From NCBI GenBank assembly GCA_045604405.1, contig JAZUNZ010000018.1, positions 62,001 through 126,000 of the forward strand: DNA of 64,000 nucleotides, given 5' to 3'. Below are positions 32,842 to 40,110 of the stretch, piece by piece (within the stretch, counting starts at the first letter, position 1; every line of letters starts with the position of its first letter). The translations under genes were made by a program, and so were the position numbers. Origin of the DNA: UMGS1649 sp045604405 (GTDB lineage: Bacteria > Bacillota > Clostridia > TANB77 > CAG-465). The notes under the pieces were generated by a model. That model did not search any database. It was not told where the DNA came from and was given only the letters and a program-made list of their open reading frames with translations.

Positions 32842-33010
32842 ACAGTATGTACTAAATTTTATTCGTGAAATATTATAAAAACAATGTGAAATGTATTATT
32901 CGACTTGCAAAAGGATAAATTTCTTTTTCGCGAAAGCAAAATTGAGTTTTGTGGAACTTTTTATAATATAGATAAAATTATAATATAAAATGTAAATAGA
33001 GGTCGAACAA

Positions 33011-33628
33011 TTGATAGAAAAAATAAGTAACAAAATACTAGAGTTAATTTCAAATAAAGAACAGACAGAAGACGAAAGACAAATATTATTATTTGGGATA
33101 ACAAGAATAGTAGAAGATATACCAAAAACAATAGGTATAATAATAATAGGATTAATACTTGGAATACTAAAGGAAATGGCAATAGTTACACTAGTTATAG
33201 CAGTATACAAAACTTTTACTGGAGGAGTACATGCAAAAACAAACTGGGGATGCTTTGCTTATTCGTTAGTATTTTATTTAACTATAATTTACACATCAAA
33301 ATATTTAATTTTAATTGGAATGGCTAAATATAGTATGTTTGCAATAATATATATATTCTCAGTGTACACAATACTTGTTTATGTGCCAGCAGATGTTCCA
33401 GAAATTCCAAAAGTGAACTTAAAGTTAAGGAAGCAATTGAAAATAAAGTCATATGTAATGTTAAACATAATATACTTAATTGCCATATTTGTTATAAAAG
33501 ATACAATAATACAAAACTTATTAATTTATTCAGTGTTATATATAGGAGTGATGACAACAAGGACAATATATCATTTGTTTAAAGCGGAATATGGATTTGA
33601 AACATATATTCCAGACGAATTAATTTAG
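33011..33628 (+). CDS. agrB: AgrB-type autoinducer-processing membrane endopeptidase
   Basis: The 205-residue membrane protein has the AgrB catalytic pair in GGVHAKTNWGCFAYS, His near residue 75 and Cys seven positions later, followed by about four membrane helices. AgrB cuts AgrD and forms the peptide ring. The TTG 33011 start follows AGAGGTCG. It is followed by agrD after 56 bases. Both catalytic residues are intact, although AgrD lacks the cysteine normally joined into the ring. Confidence 0.94.
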   Translation: MIEKISNKILELISNKEQTEDERQILLFGITRIVEDIPKTIGIIIIGLILGILKEMAIVTLVIAVYKTFTGGVHAKTNWGCFAYSLVFYLTIIYTSKYLILIGMAKYSMFAIIYIFSVYTILVYVPADVPEIPKVNLKLRKQLKIKSYVMLNIIYLIAIFVIKDTIIQNLLIYSVLYIGVMTTRTIYHLFKAEYGFETYIPDELI

Positions 33629-33684
33629 GTTAATAGTATCGGCCATGGAGATACTTTTAATAGATAAACAAGGAGGATAAATAT

Positions 33685-33795
33685 ATGAAAAAACTTATAG
33701 CTAAATTAGTAGAAGCATATGCTAAATCTACTACAACTTCATCAATGTTATGGTTCTTTCACGCTACAAAAGCGCCAAGAAGTTTAGTAAAATAA
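33685..33795 (+). CDS. agrD: AgrD-type autoinducing peptide precursor without cysteine
   Basis: A 36-codon frame (MKKLIAKLVEAYAKSTTTSS, then MLWFFHATKAPRSLVK) follows AAGGAGGAT. It has the AgrD plan: an amphipathic basic N-terminus, a core peptide ending in aromatic residues, and a C-terminal recognition tail with P-x-S-L. In clostridial AgrD the core is C-L-W-F-x-H; here the position of that Cys is Met, preceded by two Ser. A lactone through Ser, or a linear peptide, is possible. It ends at a terminator shared with agrC. Confidence 0.85.
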   Translation: MKKLIAKLVEAYAKSTTTSSMLWFFHATKAPRSLVK

Positions 33796-33904
33796 TTAAA
33801 ACAATAACTGCAGAACTAATAAAGTATTAAACGTAGAATAAATATATTAATAACAAACAATAAAATTAAAATAAATGGAATAAAGTAATGTTCCAACCAA
33901 CAAC

Positions 33905-33936
33905 AAAGTACGATGGTATTTAAGCCACCGTACTTT
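33905..33936. terminator. bidirectional terminator between agrD and agrC
   Basis: AAAGTACG-TGG pairs with CCA-CGTACTTT and is followed by T. Confidence 0.85.
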
Positions 33937-35308
33937 TTAAAATGCTTTCATCTAATTCTAAATTAGAGGTAGATTTAATGGTTAATGTCTGAGTAAATAG
34001 CATATCTGTTTTGTCTATTGTAGTAACAATATAACTTTGAGGATTTTGCTTTAAGAATTTATTTACTTCATATAGTCCAAATCCAGAAGGATTTTCCTTA
34101 GTAGAATAATTCTTAGTGAATATTTTATCTGTATCTATGTTTGTACTGGTTATAGAATTAGAAATTACAATAATATCTACGTTCCTATCGTAATCGTGAT
34201 GCATATTTAATGTTAATTTTTTATCTTCAGTTTGTTCTCCGGCTTCTATAGCATTATCTAGCAGTATTCCTAATATTCTAGACAATTCAAATTTTGGGAA
34301 ATTAATATTTGAAACGCTAGTATTAATATCTAAAGATAATGTCATGTTTTTATCTCTTGCAATAAGGATTTTGTTTACAACAACACCATATATTGCAGGG
34401 TCGTCTATAACTTTTGGTGAAAGAATAGACAATACGTTTATATCATTAAAACCAATTACAAGATTTTGACAATATTTTTTAGCGCCCTCTGAATCATTAA
34501 TTGCTATGTATCCTAATATAGCTTGTACAATATTACCCATATCATGTTTAAACCCACGAACACCTTCGTTTACTTTAGATAATGTTTCATTATGAATAAT
34601 AGTGTTTGCCAATGCTAATTCTGTATTTTCGTGTTTGGCAACAAATTTTAAATTGTATATACCTACAAAAGCAACTACTAACAATTGTAATAAATTTATT
34701 ATTATAAAAAGAGCAGAATATTTAAAATAATTAAACATTAGTAAAGCCATTGTCGGAAACATACATATAATTATAGCAATTAGTTGTGGAATAAAATATT
34801 TTAATTTGTTTTCCATACTAGCTATTGTTGTGTTGTAAATATTTGCTATTTTGTATATGGCAAAGCCAATTACCGCTTCACTTAAGGATATGCAACAACC
34901 ATAAATACCATTATAATAAATATTTGAAACAATTGTTATTGGTTGAATATCAAATACTTTTAAGGTTAAAATTGACAATACTTCAAGCACAGCAGAAATT
35001 GCTAAAGTTAAGATAGAGATAATAACACTTTTATACACTTTAATATCATATACAAGTTTAGCGCTTAAAGCATTTAATACCATATATGTAATTGATTTTA
35101 ACCATTTCATATCAGGTAAAAACAAATGTATGAATTTACTAATTACGTATGAAATCAAAATGGCTATCCAATACTTAAAAAATTTCTTGTGTGAAAGTAT
35201 GTTGTCAGATTTATTTACTATATAGAAGAGAACTGCTGACAAATAAGCAACACACAAGGATTCTACAACCCCTAAAATTAAATTTAACCCAATTTCCAAT
35301 AAACTCAT
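33920..35308 (-). CDS. agrC: AgrC-like sensor histidine kinase (GHKL)
   Basis: The 462-residue protein has six or seven membrane helices (residues 5-220) that form the peptide-sensing domain. A GHKL kinase follows, with FKHDMGNIVQAI (phospho-accepting His near residue 253), LGILLDNAIEAGE (N box) and STKENPSGFGLYEV (G box). It is the likely receptor of the AgrD peptide. It is transcribed leftward after the LytTR regulator gene and converges on agrBD. The sensor part is hydrophobic and poorly conserved, as usual. Confidence 0.92.
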   Translation of the reverse strand: MSLLEIGLNLILGVVESLCVAYLSAVLFYIVNKSDNILSHKKFFKYWIAILISYVISKFIHLFLPDMKWLKSITYMVLNALSAKLVYDIKVYKSVIISILTLAISAVLEVLSILTLKVFDIQPITIVSNIYYNGIYGCCISLSEAVIGFAIYKIANIYNTTIASMENKLKYFIPQLIAIIICMFPTMALLMFNYFKYSALFIIINLLQLLVVAFVGIYNLKFVAKHENTELALANTIIHNETLSKVNEGVRGFKHDMGNIVQAILGYIAINDSEGAKKYCQNLVIGFNDINVLSILSPKVIDDPAIYGVVVNKILIARDKNMTLSLDINTSVSNINFPKFELSRILGILLDNAIEAGEQTEDKKLTLNMHHDYDRNVDIIVISNSITSTNIDTDKIFTKNYSTKENPSGFGLYEVNKFLKQNPQSYIVTTIDKTDMLFTQTLTIKSTSNLELDESILKSTVA

Positions 35309-35325
35309 AATTACATCATCTCCTC

Positions 35326-36000
35326 TTAAAATTTGTTATAAAGTTGTCCTAATGGACAAGTTAAATTATCACTAAAATATATAGATTTATTCTCTTTATT
35401 TATCTTAGCGATTTGTTCTTTGTTTACAATATAAGATCTATGAACCCTAACAAAACTATCTGGCAAATCATTTTCCAATGAGTTTAAAGAATAGCAAGTT
35501 TCATAAGTAGAATCTTTTGTATATATAGTCGCCTTAGATTTATTTCTTTCAATAAACAGAATATCTTTTGTTCTTACCATATAATCTTTATTAACTTTTA
35601 ATAATCCTAATTCACATTCAGACAAATCTGTCATAAGTCTTTTTAACACATTAGTAATTTTGTTTATATCCATGGGCTTCATAATATAATCAAAAGTTTT
35701 ACATTTGAAAGACAACATCACATATTCAAAATGTGCAGTCATAAATATTAATTTAAAATCCTTATTAATTTCTCTAAGCTTTAATGCAAATTCAATTCCG
35801 TTCATGCCACCATTATTAAAATCTACATCTAAAAATAAAACATCAATCTCGTGATTACGTATTCTTTCAAATATAATATTTTGGTCGGTAGTAACCGCCA
35901 TTACTTCTGCATCAAATTCATTAGATATAATAGCCGCCTCAGTAATCTTAGCAATTGCTTTAAGAGTTGGCAGCTCATCATCACATATCGCAATATTCAT
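35326..36000 (-). CDS. agrA: AgrA-like LytTR response regulator
   Basis: The 224-residue protein has a receiver domain (AICDDELPTL at the N-terminus, phosphoacceptor Asp in VLFLDVDF near residue 58, Lys in YIMKPM) and a C-terminal LytTR DNA-binding domain from about residue 125. The LytTR part contains KDILFIERNKSKATIYT and the FVRVHRSYIVNKE segment. It lies 17 bases before agrC. LytTR regulators bind paired short repeats; a candidate site abuts its own -35 region. Confidence 0.93.
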   Translation of the reverse strand: MNIAICDDELPTLKAIAKITEAAIISNEFDAEVMAVTTDQNIIFERIRNHEIDVLFLDVDFNNGGMNGIEFALKLREINKDFKLIFMTAHFEYVMLSFKCKTFDYIMKPMDINKITNVLKRLMTDLSECELGLLKVNKDYMVRTKDILFIERNKSKATIYTKDSTYETCYSLNSLENDLPDSFVRVHRSYIVNKEQIAKINKENKSIYFSDNLTCPLGQLYNKF

Positions 36001-36066
36001 AAAATTTTAACCCCTATTACATTTTTTTCCATAACTAATATGTTACCTATATTTTCCAGATTTTTC

Positions 36067-36077
36067 AAGTGTTACTT
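36067..36077 (-). promoter_or_regulatory. candidate AgrA binding site at the agrA promoter
   Basis: The same 11 bases as at 32831, read here in the opposite direction relative to the gene. On the minus strand it runs into TTGAAA, a possible -35 with a TAACAT -10 at 17 bases. Confidence 0.4.
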
Positions 36078-36152
36078 TAAATACTTAAAGAGTATATTAC
36101 ATTATTCATAAAAAGTCCAGCTTATGCGTACTATGTATTGGAGAGTGAGAAC

Positions 36153-36482
36153 GTGAAAGTCAAGAAACATAAGGCGTTTATAAACATTAGAAAGCTAAAA
36201 AAAGCAAATACAACAAAAGAAAAAATGGTGGATAGAATAGCAGATTTTTTAGAAATGCCAGGGGAACTTGTGGGAGATAATACAAAAATAACCTTAGTGG
36301 ATAATAAGTATTTATATTTAGAGGGAAAGAATCAAATTATAGATTACTATGATCATTATATAAAAGTAAAAACAAAAAAGGTAACAATAACTTTAGATGG
36401 CAAAAAGATGGAAATTAAAGAAATAAATGATAATGAACTTGTAATTGAAGGGGAGCTATTAAACATATCATATAACAAGTGA
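36153..36482 (+). CDS. yqfC: sporulation protein YqfC
   Basis: The protein (109 residues) has the YabP/YqfC fold: RIADFLEMPGELVGDNTKITLVDN, a LYLEGKNQIIDYYDHYIKVKT strand set and the IEGELLNISY end. It acts in mother-cell sporulation. GTG 36153 follows GGAGAGTGAG; a TTG at 36138 lies just before that site. It precedes yqfD by 8 bases. Confidence 0.93.
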   Translation: MKVKKHKAFINIRKLKKANTTKEKMVDRIADFLEMPGELVGDNTKITLVDNKYLYLEGKNQIIDYYDHYIKVKTKKVTITLDGKKMEIKEINDNELVIEGELLNISYNK

Positions 36483-36490
36483 GGTAAAAG

Positions 36491-37663
36491 ATGAATGTAA
36501 GTAACTTTAGTACATACGTAAGAGCGGTAATAGAGGTTGAAGCAGAGGGCTTTTTTGTAGAAAGATTAATAAATCTATGTAAAATAAATAATATAAAAAT
36601 ATGGGATATAACGTATATAAATGAAGGAAGAATAAGATTTTGTGTGGCGCCTAAGAATTTTAAAAAGCTAAAACCATACGTCAAGAAAAGCAAATGCAAA
36701 TTAAAGATAAAAAAGAAAAAGGGAATATATTTTGATATGTTTAGATATAGAAAAAGAAAGCTAGCAGTATATTTAGTACTAGCTTTAGTTCTTTTTGCGT
36801 TTATAATGTCAAATTTTATATGGAAGGTAAACATATCTGGCAATGAAAAAATTGCTACAAATACGATAGAGTCATTACTTAAAGATATGGGCGTTCATAG
36901 AGGGAAAATTAAATTTTTAATATCTAAAGGGAAAGTTGTAGATTTTTTAAGAGCAAATCTTTATGAAGCTGCGTGGGTAGGAGTAGATATCGATGGCACA
37001 GTAATGAATATTACTGTTAAAGAGAAAATAATATCCGAAGAAGAGGACAAAACATTCCCGGGCGATATTGTAGCTACAAAATCTGCTGTAATATCTAAAA
37101 TTATTGCGGAAAATGGGACTGCAAAATTTAAGACAGGAAGTTATATAACAGAAGGAAGTGTTGCAATAGAAGGGGTTATACAAAGCGAGATTTTGGAACC
37201 AACTTATGTTCATGCAAGCGGAATTTTAAGAGGGGTAGTAGAATATTCATTTGAAAAAGAATATAAATATGAAGAACAAATCAAAGAATATACAGGTAAA
37301 TCAAGGCGTGGAGTGGGCATAGGAATAAATAATAAAGAATTTTTAATAAAATATTTGCCAAAAGAAAATAAATATGATATAAATAGTAAGGCAAAAATAT
37401 TTGATATTTTTAGTGTAAGCATTTCGTTTATTTTTAATACATATGATGAGTATATCTTAAAAGATATAGTAAAAACAAAAGAAGAACTTGTGCAAACAGG
37501 ACAAAGTGATAGCACCCTATATTTTGAGGAAATATTAACAAGTGATAGCAAAGTTGTAAATAGAGTTGAAGATCAAATAGAAACAGGAACGGGAATAATA
37601 TATAAAGTTGTGTTAAGTGTCGAAGAAAACATAGGGAAATTCGTAAAGACAGGGGAAAATTAA
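36491..37663 (+). CDS. yqfD: sporulation protein YqfD
   Basis: The 390-residue protein has an N-terminal cytosolic domain (about 1-90), a membrane helix near residues 95-115 and a large outer domain with repeated strand motifs (KVNISGNEKIATNTIESLL, GDIVATKSAVISKIIAENG). This is the YqfD/IV-like family needed for sporulation in Clostridia and Bacillus. In most genomes phoH and an HD-type yqfF gene follow. Here ybeY comes next, so those genes have been lost or moved. Confidence 0.94.
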   Translation: MNVSNFSTYVRAVIEVEAEGFFVERLINLCKINNIKIWDITYINEGRIRFCVAPKNFKKLKPYVKKSKCKLKIKKKKGIYFDMFRYRKRKLAVYLVLALVLFAFIMSNFIWKVNISGNEKIATNTIESLLKDMGVHRGKIKFLISKGKVVDFLRANLYEAAWVGVDIDGTVMNITVKEKIISEEEDKTFPGDIVATKSAVISKIIAENGTAKFKTGSYITEGSVAIEGVIQSEILEPTYVHASGILRGVVEYSFEKEYKYEEQIKEYTGKSRRGVGIGINNKEFLIKYLPKENKYDINSKAKIFDIFSVSISFIFNTYDEYILKDIVKTKEELVQTGQSDSTLYFEEILTSDSKVVNRVEDQIETGTGIIYKVVLSVEENIGKFVKTGEN

Positions 37664-37666
37664 GAG

Positions 37667-38164
37667 ATGGGTATAAGTATAGATTATTACACTAATTATG
37701 AGATTCAAGAAATGATCGAAAAGTACAACAAATTTATTGAAGATTACAAGGATACAATTGATAAACTTGTAGCAAAGGCGTTCAAATTAGAAGGCTTTAG
37801 TATACCTAATGTATATATAGGTATAGGTGTAGTTACCGAAGAAGAAATTAAACAAATTAATAGTGAATTTAGAAAGGTGGACGCTCCAACTGACGTCCTA
37901 TCTTTCCCTATATTTTCGAAAGAAGAATTGGCTAAAATGAAAGAGGACAAGTATGATACAGAGACTTCTATAGGAGATATAGTTTTATGCATGGATGTTA
38001 TTGAAAGACATGCGAAAGAATATGGGACAGGCTTTAATAGAGAAATGCTATATATGATAGTGCACGGTATATGTCATCTTTTAGGATATGACCACGAAAT
38101 AGAGGACGAAAAGAAAGAAATGCGCATACTTGAAGAAAAAATATTAGAAGGATGTGAAAAGTAA
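37667..38164 (+). CDS. ybeY: endoribonuclease YbeY
   Basis: The 165-residue protein has the zinc site MVHGICHLLGYDHE near residue 127, with three His, plus the VDAPTDVLSFPIF segment near 67 typical of YbeY. It takes part in 16S rRNA maturation and ribosome quality control. It begins 3 bases after yqfD and ends directly at the TTG of dgkA. A helical N-terminal segment of about 40 residues is usual for clostridial members. Confidence 0.95.
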   Translation: MGISIDYYTNYEIQEMIEKYNKFIEDYKDTIDKLVAKAFKLEGFSIPNVYIGIGVVTEEEIKQINSEFRKVDAPTDVLSFPIFSKEELAKMKEDKYDTETSIGDIVLCMDVIERHAKEYGTGFNREMLYMIVHGICHLLGYDHEIEDEKKEMRILEEKILEGCEK

Positions 38165-38959
38165 TTGGACGAAAAGCTTAAAGACAAAAATTTAGATCAA
38201 AACTTAGATAACAAACATAAAAACAAGACGTTCTTTTCTGCAACGAAAAATGCGTTAAATGGAATTATACACGCATTTAAAACTGAACGAAATCTAAGAA
38301 TAGATTATTTAATAGGAGCATTAGTTTTAATTGTGAGTTTATTTTTCGACTTTACAAAAATAGAACTCATTTGTCTTGTTATAACTGTGGGCTTTGTAAT
38401 ATTTGCAGAGATGATAAATTCTACGGTTGAGTATATAGTAAATTTAGTCAAAACAGAATATGATTTAAATGCTAAAGCAGCAAAAGACATTGCTGCAGGT
38501 GGTGTTTTGATAGCAAGTATAATAGCAGTAATTGTTGCATATATTTTATTTGTAGATAAGATAAAGCAAGCATCTACTGAACTACTTGCAGCAGTTTTAA
38601 GCTCTAAAGCACATATGCTCGTTACGATACTTTTTATAGTAACTATACTTGTTGTTATACTTAAGGGAGTATTTAGCAAGGACAAAGATAACAACTATGT
38701 AAAAGCTTTTCCTTCAGCTAGAGTGGCAATAAGCTTTGCGCTTTCTACTTACTTATTTATAATAACTCAAAATTTAATTGTTGGTGGTGTAGCGCTAGCA
38801 TTAAGCTTTATAGTAAGCTCTATTAAAAGAGAGAATGATAAAACTACAATAATACAAATTGTACTTAGTGCGCTTTTAGGAATACTGCTTGTAGTAAGTG
38901 TTTACCAACTTACCTTTATAACACCTTACTTATCTAATTTTACAATTAAATTATTCTAA
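38165..38959 (+). CDS. dgkA: diacylglycerol/undecaprenol kinase with extra C-terminal membrane domain
   Basis: The 264-residue protein has a DgkA domain (about residues 25-130) with HAFKTERNLRID and the catalytic FAEMINSTVEYIVNLV. Four more membrane helices follow (about 145-260), including KAFPSARVAISFAL. That segment resembles the PSGH motif of PAP2 phosphatases but lacks the His. DgkA/PAP2-type fusions exist in Clostridia; here the phosphatase half looks inactive. The TTG start abuts the ybeY stop. The kinase recycles undecaprenol or diacylglycerol. Confidence 0.9.
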   Translation: MDEKLKDKNLDQNLDNKHKNKTFFSATKNALNGIIHAFKTERNLRIDYLIGALVLIVSLFFDFTKIELICLVITVGFVIFAEMINSTVEYIVNLVKTEYDLNAKAAKDIAAGGVLIASIIAVIVAYILFVDKIKQASTELLAAVLSSKAHMLVTILFIVTILVVILKGVFSKDKDNNYVKAFPSARVAISFALSTYLFIITQNLIVGGVALALSFIVSSIKRENDKTTIIQIVLSALLGILLVVSVYQLTFITPYLSNFTIKLF

Positions 38960-38990
38960 AAATAAATTGAAATAAAAAAGTGAACGTATA

Positions 38991-39032
38991 ACCCTCTAAA
39001 ATATGTAAAACATATTTTAGAGGGTGTTTTTT
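38991..39032 (+). terminator. strong hairpin that overlaps the next gene's ribosome site
   Basis: ACCCTCTAAAATATGT pairs perfectly with ACATATTTTAGAGGGT (16 bp), followed by GTTTTTT. The AGAGGGTG in the 3' arm is also the only ribosome site for ATG 39033. Confidence 0.85.
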
Positions 39033-39905
39033 ATGGACTATTTTAGTGTAATTGTTTTAATAATAGTAGTATTTATATTTATGGCAGATAGAAAAACGAA
39101 AACTTTAGAACAAACAATAAAAGAAAACAGTAGTATCTTAGAAGAAGTAGAAAATGTAAAACAAAACATGAAAATAATAACAATCGATTCAAAAGATATG
39201 AATTATGATAAATTATTTAAAAGCATACAAGAAGAAAATTTAGAGGTACAATATATTTTTATTCAAAATAATGAGATGAATTTAACGCATGATGCAATAG
39301 ACACATTAATTGCAAATTACGTTGTAAATGAAAAAAGACCATGTGGTTTTAATTTGATATATAGCTATAATGAGAAAAAATGGTCTATCAAAAAAATATA
39401 TGTAGATATAATTAATTATTTAAATATCTTTAATAGACAAGAATTATCTACGTATGGAATTATAATATTAAAAAAAGAAGATGATTTAAATAATGAGAAA
39501 AGGTTTAAAGAAAATTTAATATCATATACAGCAAATGAATCTACCAATGTTAATTTTTCAAATAAAGAAATTAAAAAGGACAAATTAAAGAGAATCTATG
39601 TTGATAAATTAAATAGGGCAAACATATCCATAATAATAAAAATGTTATTGTTAATATTTTCAGGTTCAATTATCACGACAAATTTAATATATTCTATATT
39701 AAATGTAAATAATAATATAAACGCTGTCATAATAGCTTTAGTTATATACTATTGTTATTCATATATAATAAGATATATATATATTCCAATAGGAAAACAA
39801 AGAGTAATTGCTTCGTATATATTTCCAATATATTTTATAGCCTACATAATAGTGAGCATTTATACTTTAGTATCAAAAGTTATAAACAAGGTACATGCAT
39901 CATAA
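39033..39905 (+). CDS. membrane protein of unknown function
   Basis: The 290-residue protein has an N-terminal membrane helix (residues 4-18), a soluble domain of about 180 residues with beta/alpha alternation, and three C-terminal helices (about 195-285). I do not recognise the family. ATG 39033 is preferred over the GTG at 39024. Its ribosome site is locked in the 3' arm of a 16-bp hairpin, so translation may depend on that structure opening. A small membrane protein gene follows. Confidence 0.7.
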   Translation: MDYFSVIVLIIVVFIFMADRKTKTLEQTIKENSSILEEVENVKQNMKIITIDSKDMNYDKLFKSIQEENLEVQYIFIQNNEMNLTHDAIDTLIANYVVNEKRPCGFNLIYSYNEKKWSIKKIYVDIINYLNIFNRQELSTYGIIILKKEDDLNNEKRFKENLISYTANESTNVNFSNKEIKKDKLKRIYVDKLNRANISIIIKMLLLIFSGSIITTNLIYSILNVNNNINAVIIALVIYYCYSYIIRYIYIPIGKQRVIASYIFPIYFIAYIIVSIYTLVSKVINKVHAS

Positions 39906-39923
39906 TATGTAGTGGTGATTAGC

Positions 39924-40058
39924 ATGAAAAAAAGATTTCTTATAGGAATAATTTTAATTATCATTATATTTATTTCATTTATTGTTATAAGGGAGAGCGC
40001 TAAAAGATACAACCATCAAAGACATAGCGTAATAAAAAACTATAACTTTATGAAATAA
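39924..40058 (+). CDS. small single-pass membrane protein
   Basis: A 44-codon frame from ATG 39924 to TAA 40058, with GGTGATT 3 bases upstream. It encodes Lys-Lys-Arg, a helix of about 18 hydrophobic residues, and a basic tail (RESAKRYNHQRHSVIKNYNF). The strong ribosome site and charge pattern support a real gene. It precedes the phase-variable-looking promoter of the adhesin gene. Function is unknown. Confidence 0.6.
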   Translation: MKKRFLIGIILIIIIFISFIVIRESAKRYNHQRHSVIKNYNFMK

Positions 40059-40063
40059 TAATA

Positions 40064-40092
40064 TTGATAATTTTTTTTTTTTCGTATACAAT
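40064..40092 (+). promoter_or_regulatory. promoter with T12 tract in the spacer
   Basis: TTGATA (40064) and TACAAT (40087) are exactly 17 bases apart. Twelve consecutive T (40071-40082) fill most of the spacer. Slippage in the tract would change the spacing and switch the adhesin gene. Confidence 0.7.
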
Positions 40093-40110
40093 ATGTGCAA
40101 GGTGAGATAA

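Noticed and set aside
33685..33795. Possibility that a frameshift hides a Cys in AgrD
   Set aside because: Shifting the frame to read TGT loses the conserved C-terminal PxSL tail, and the existing frame keeps the whole AgrD plan.
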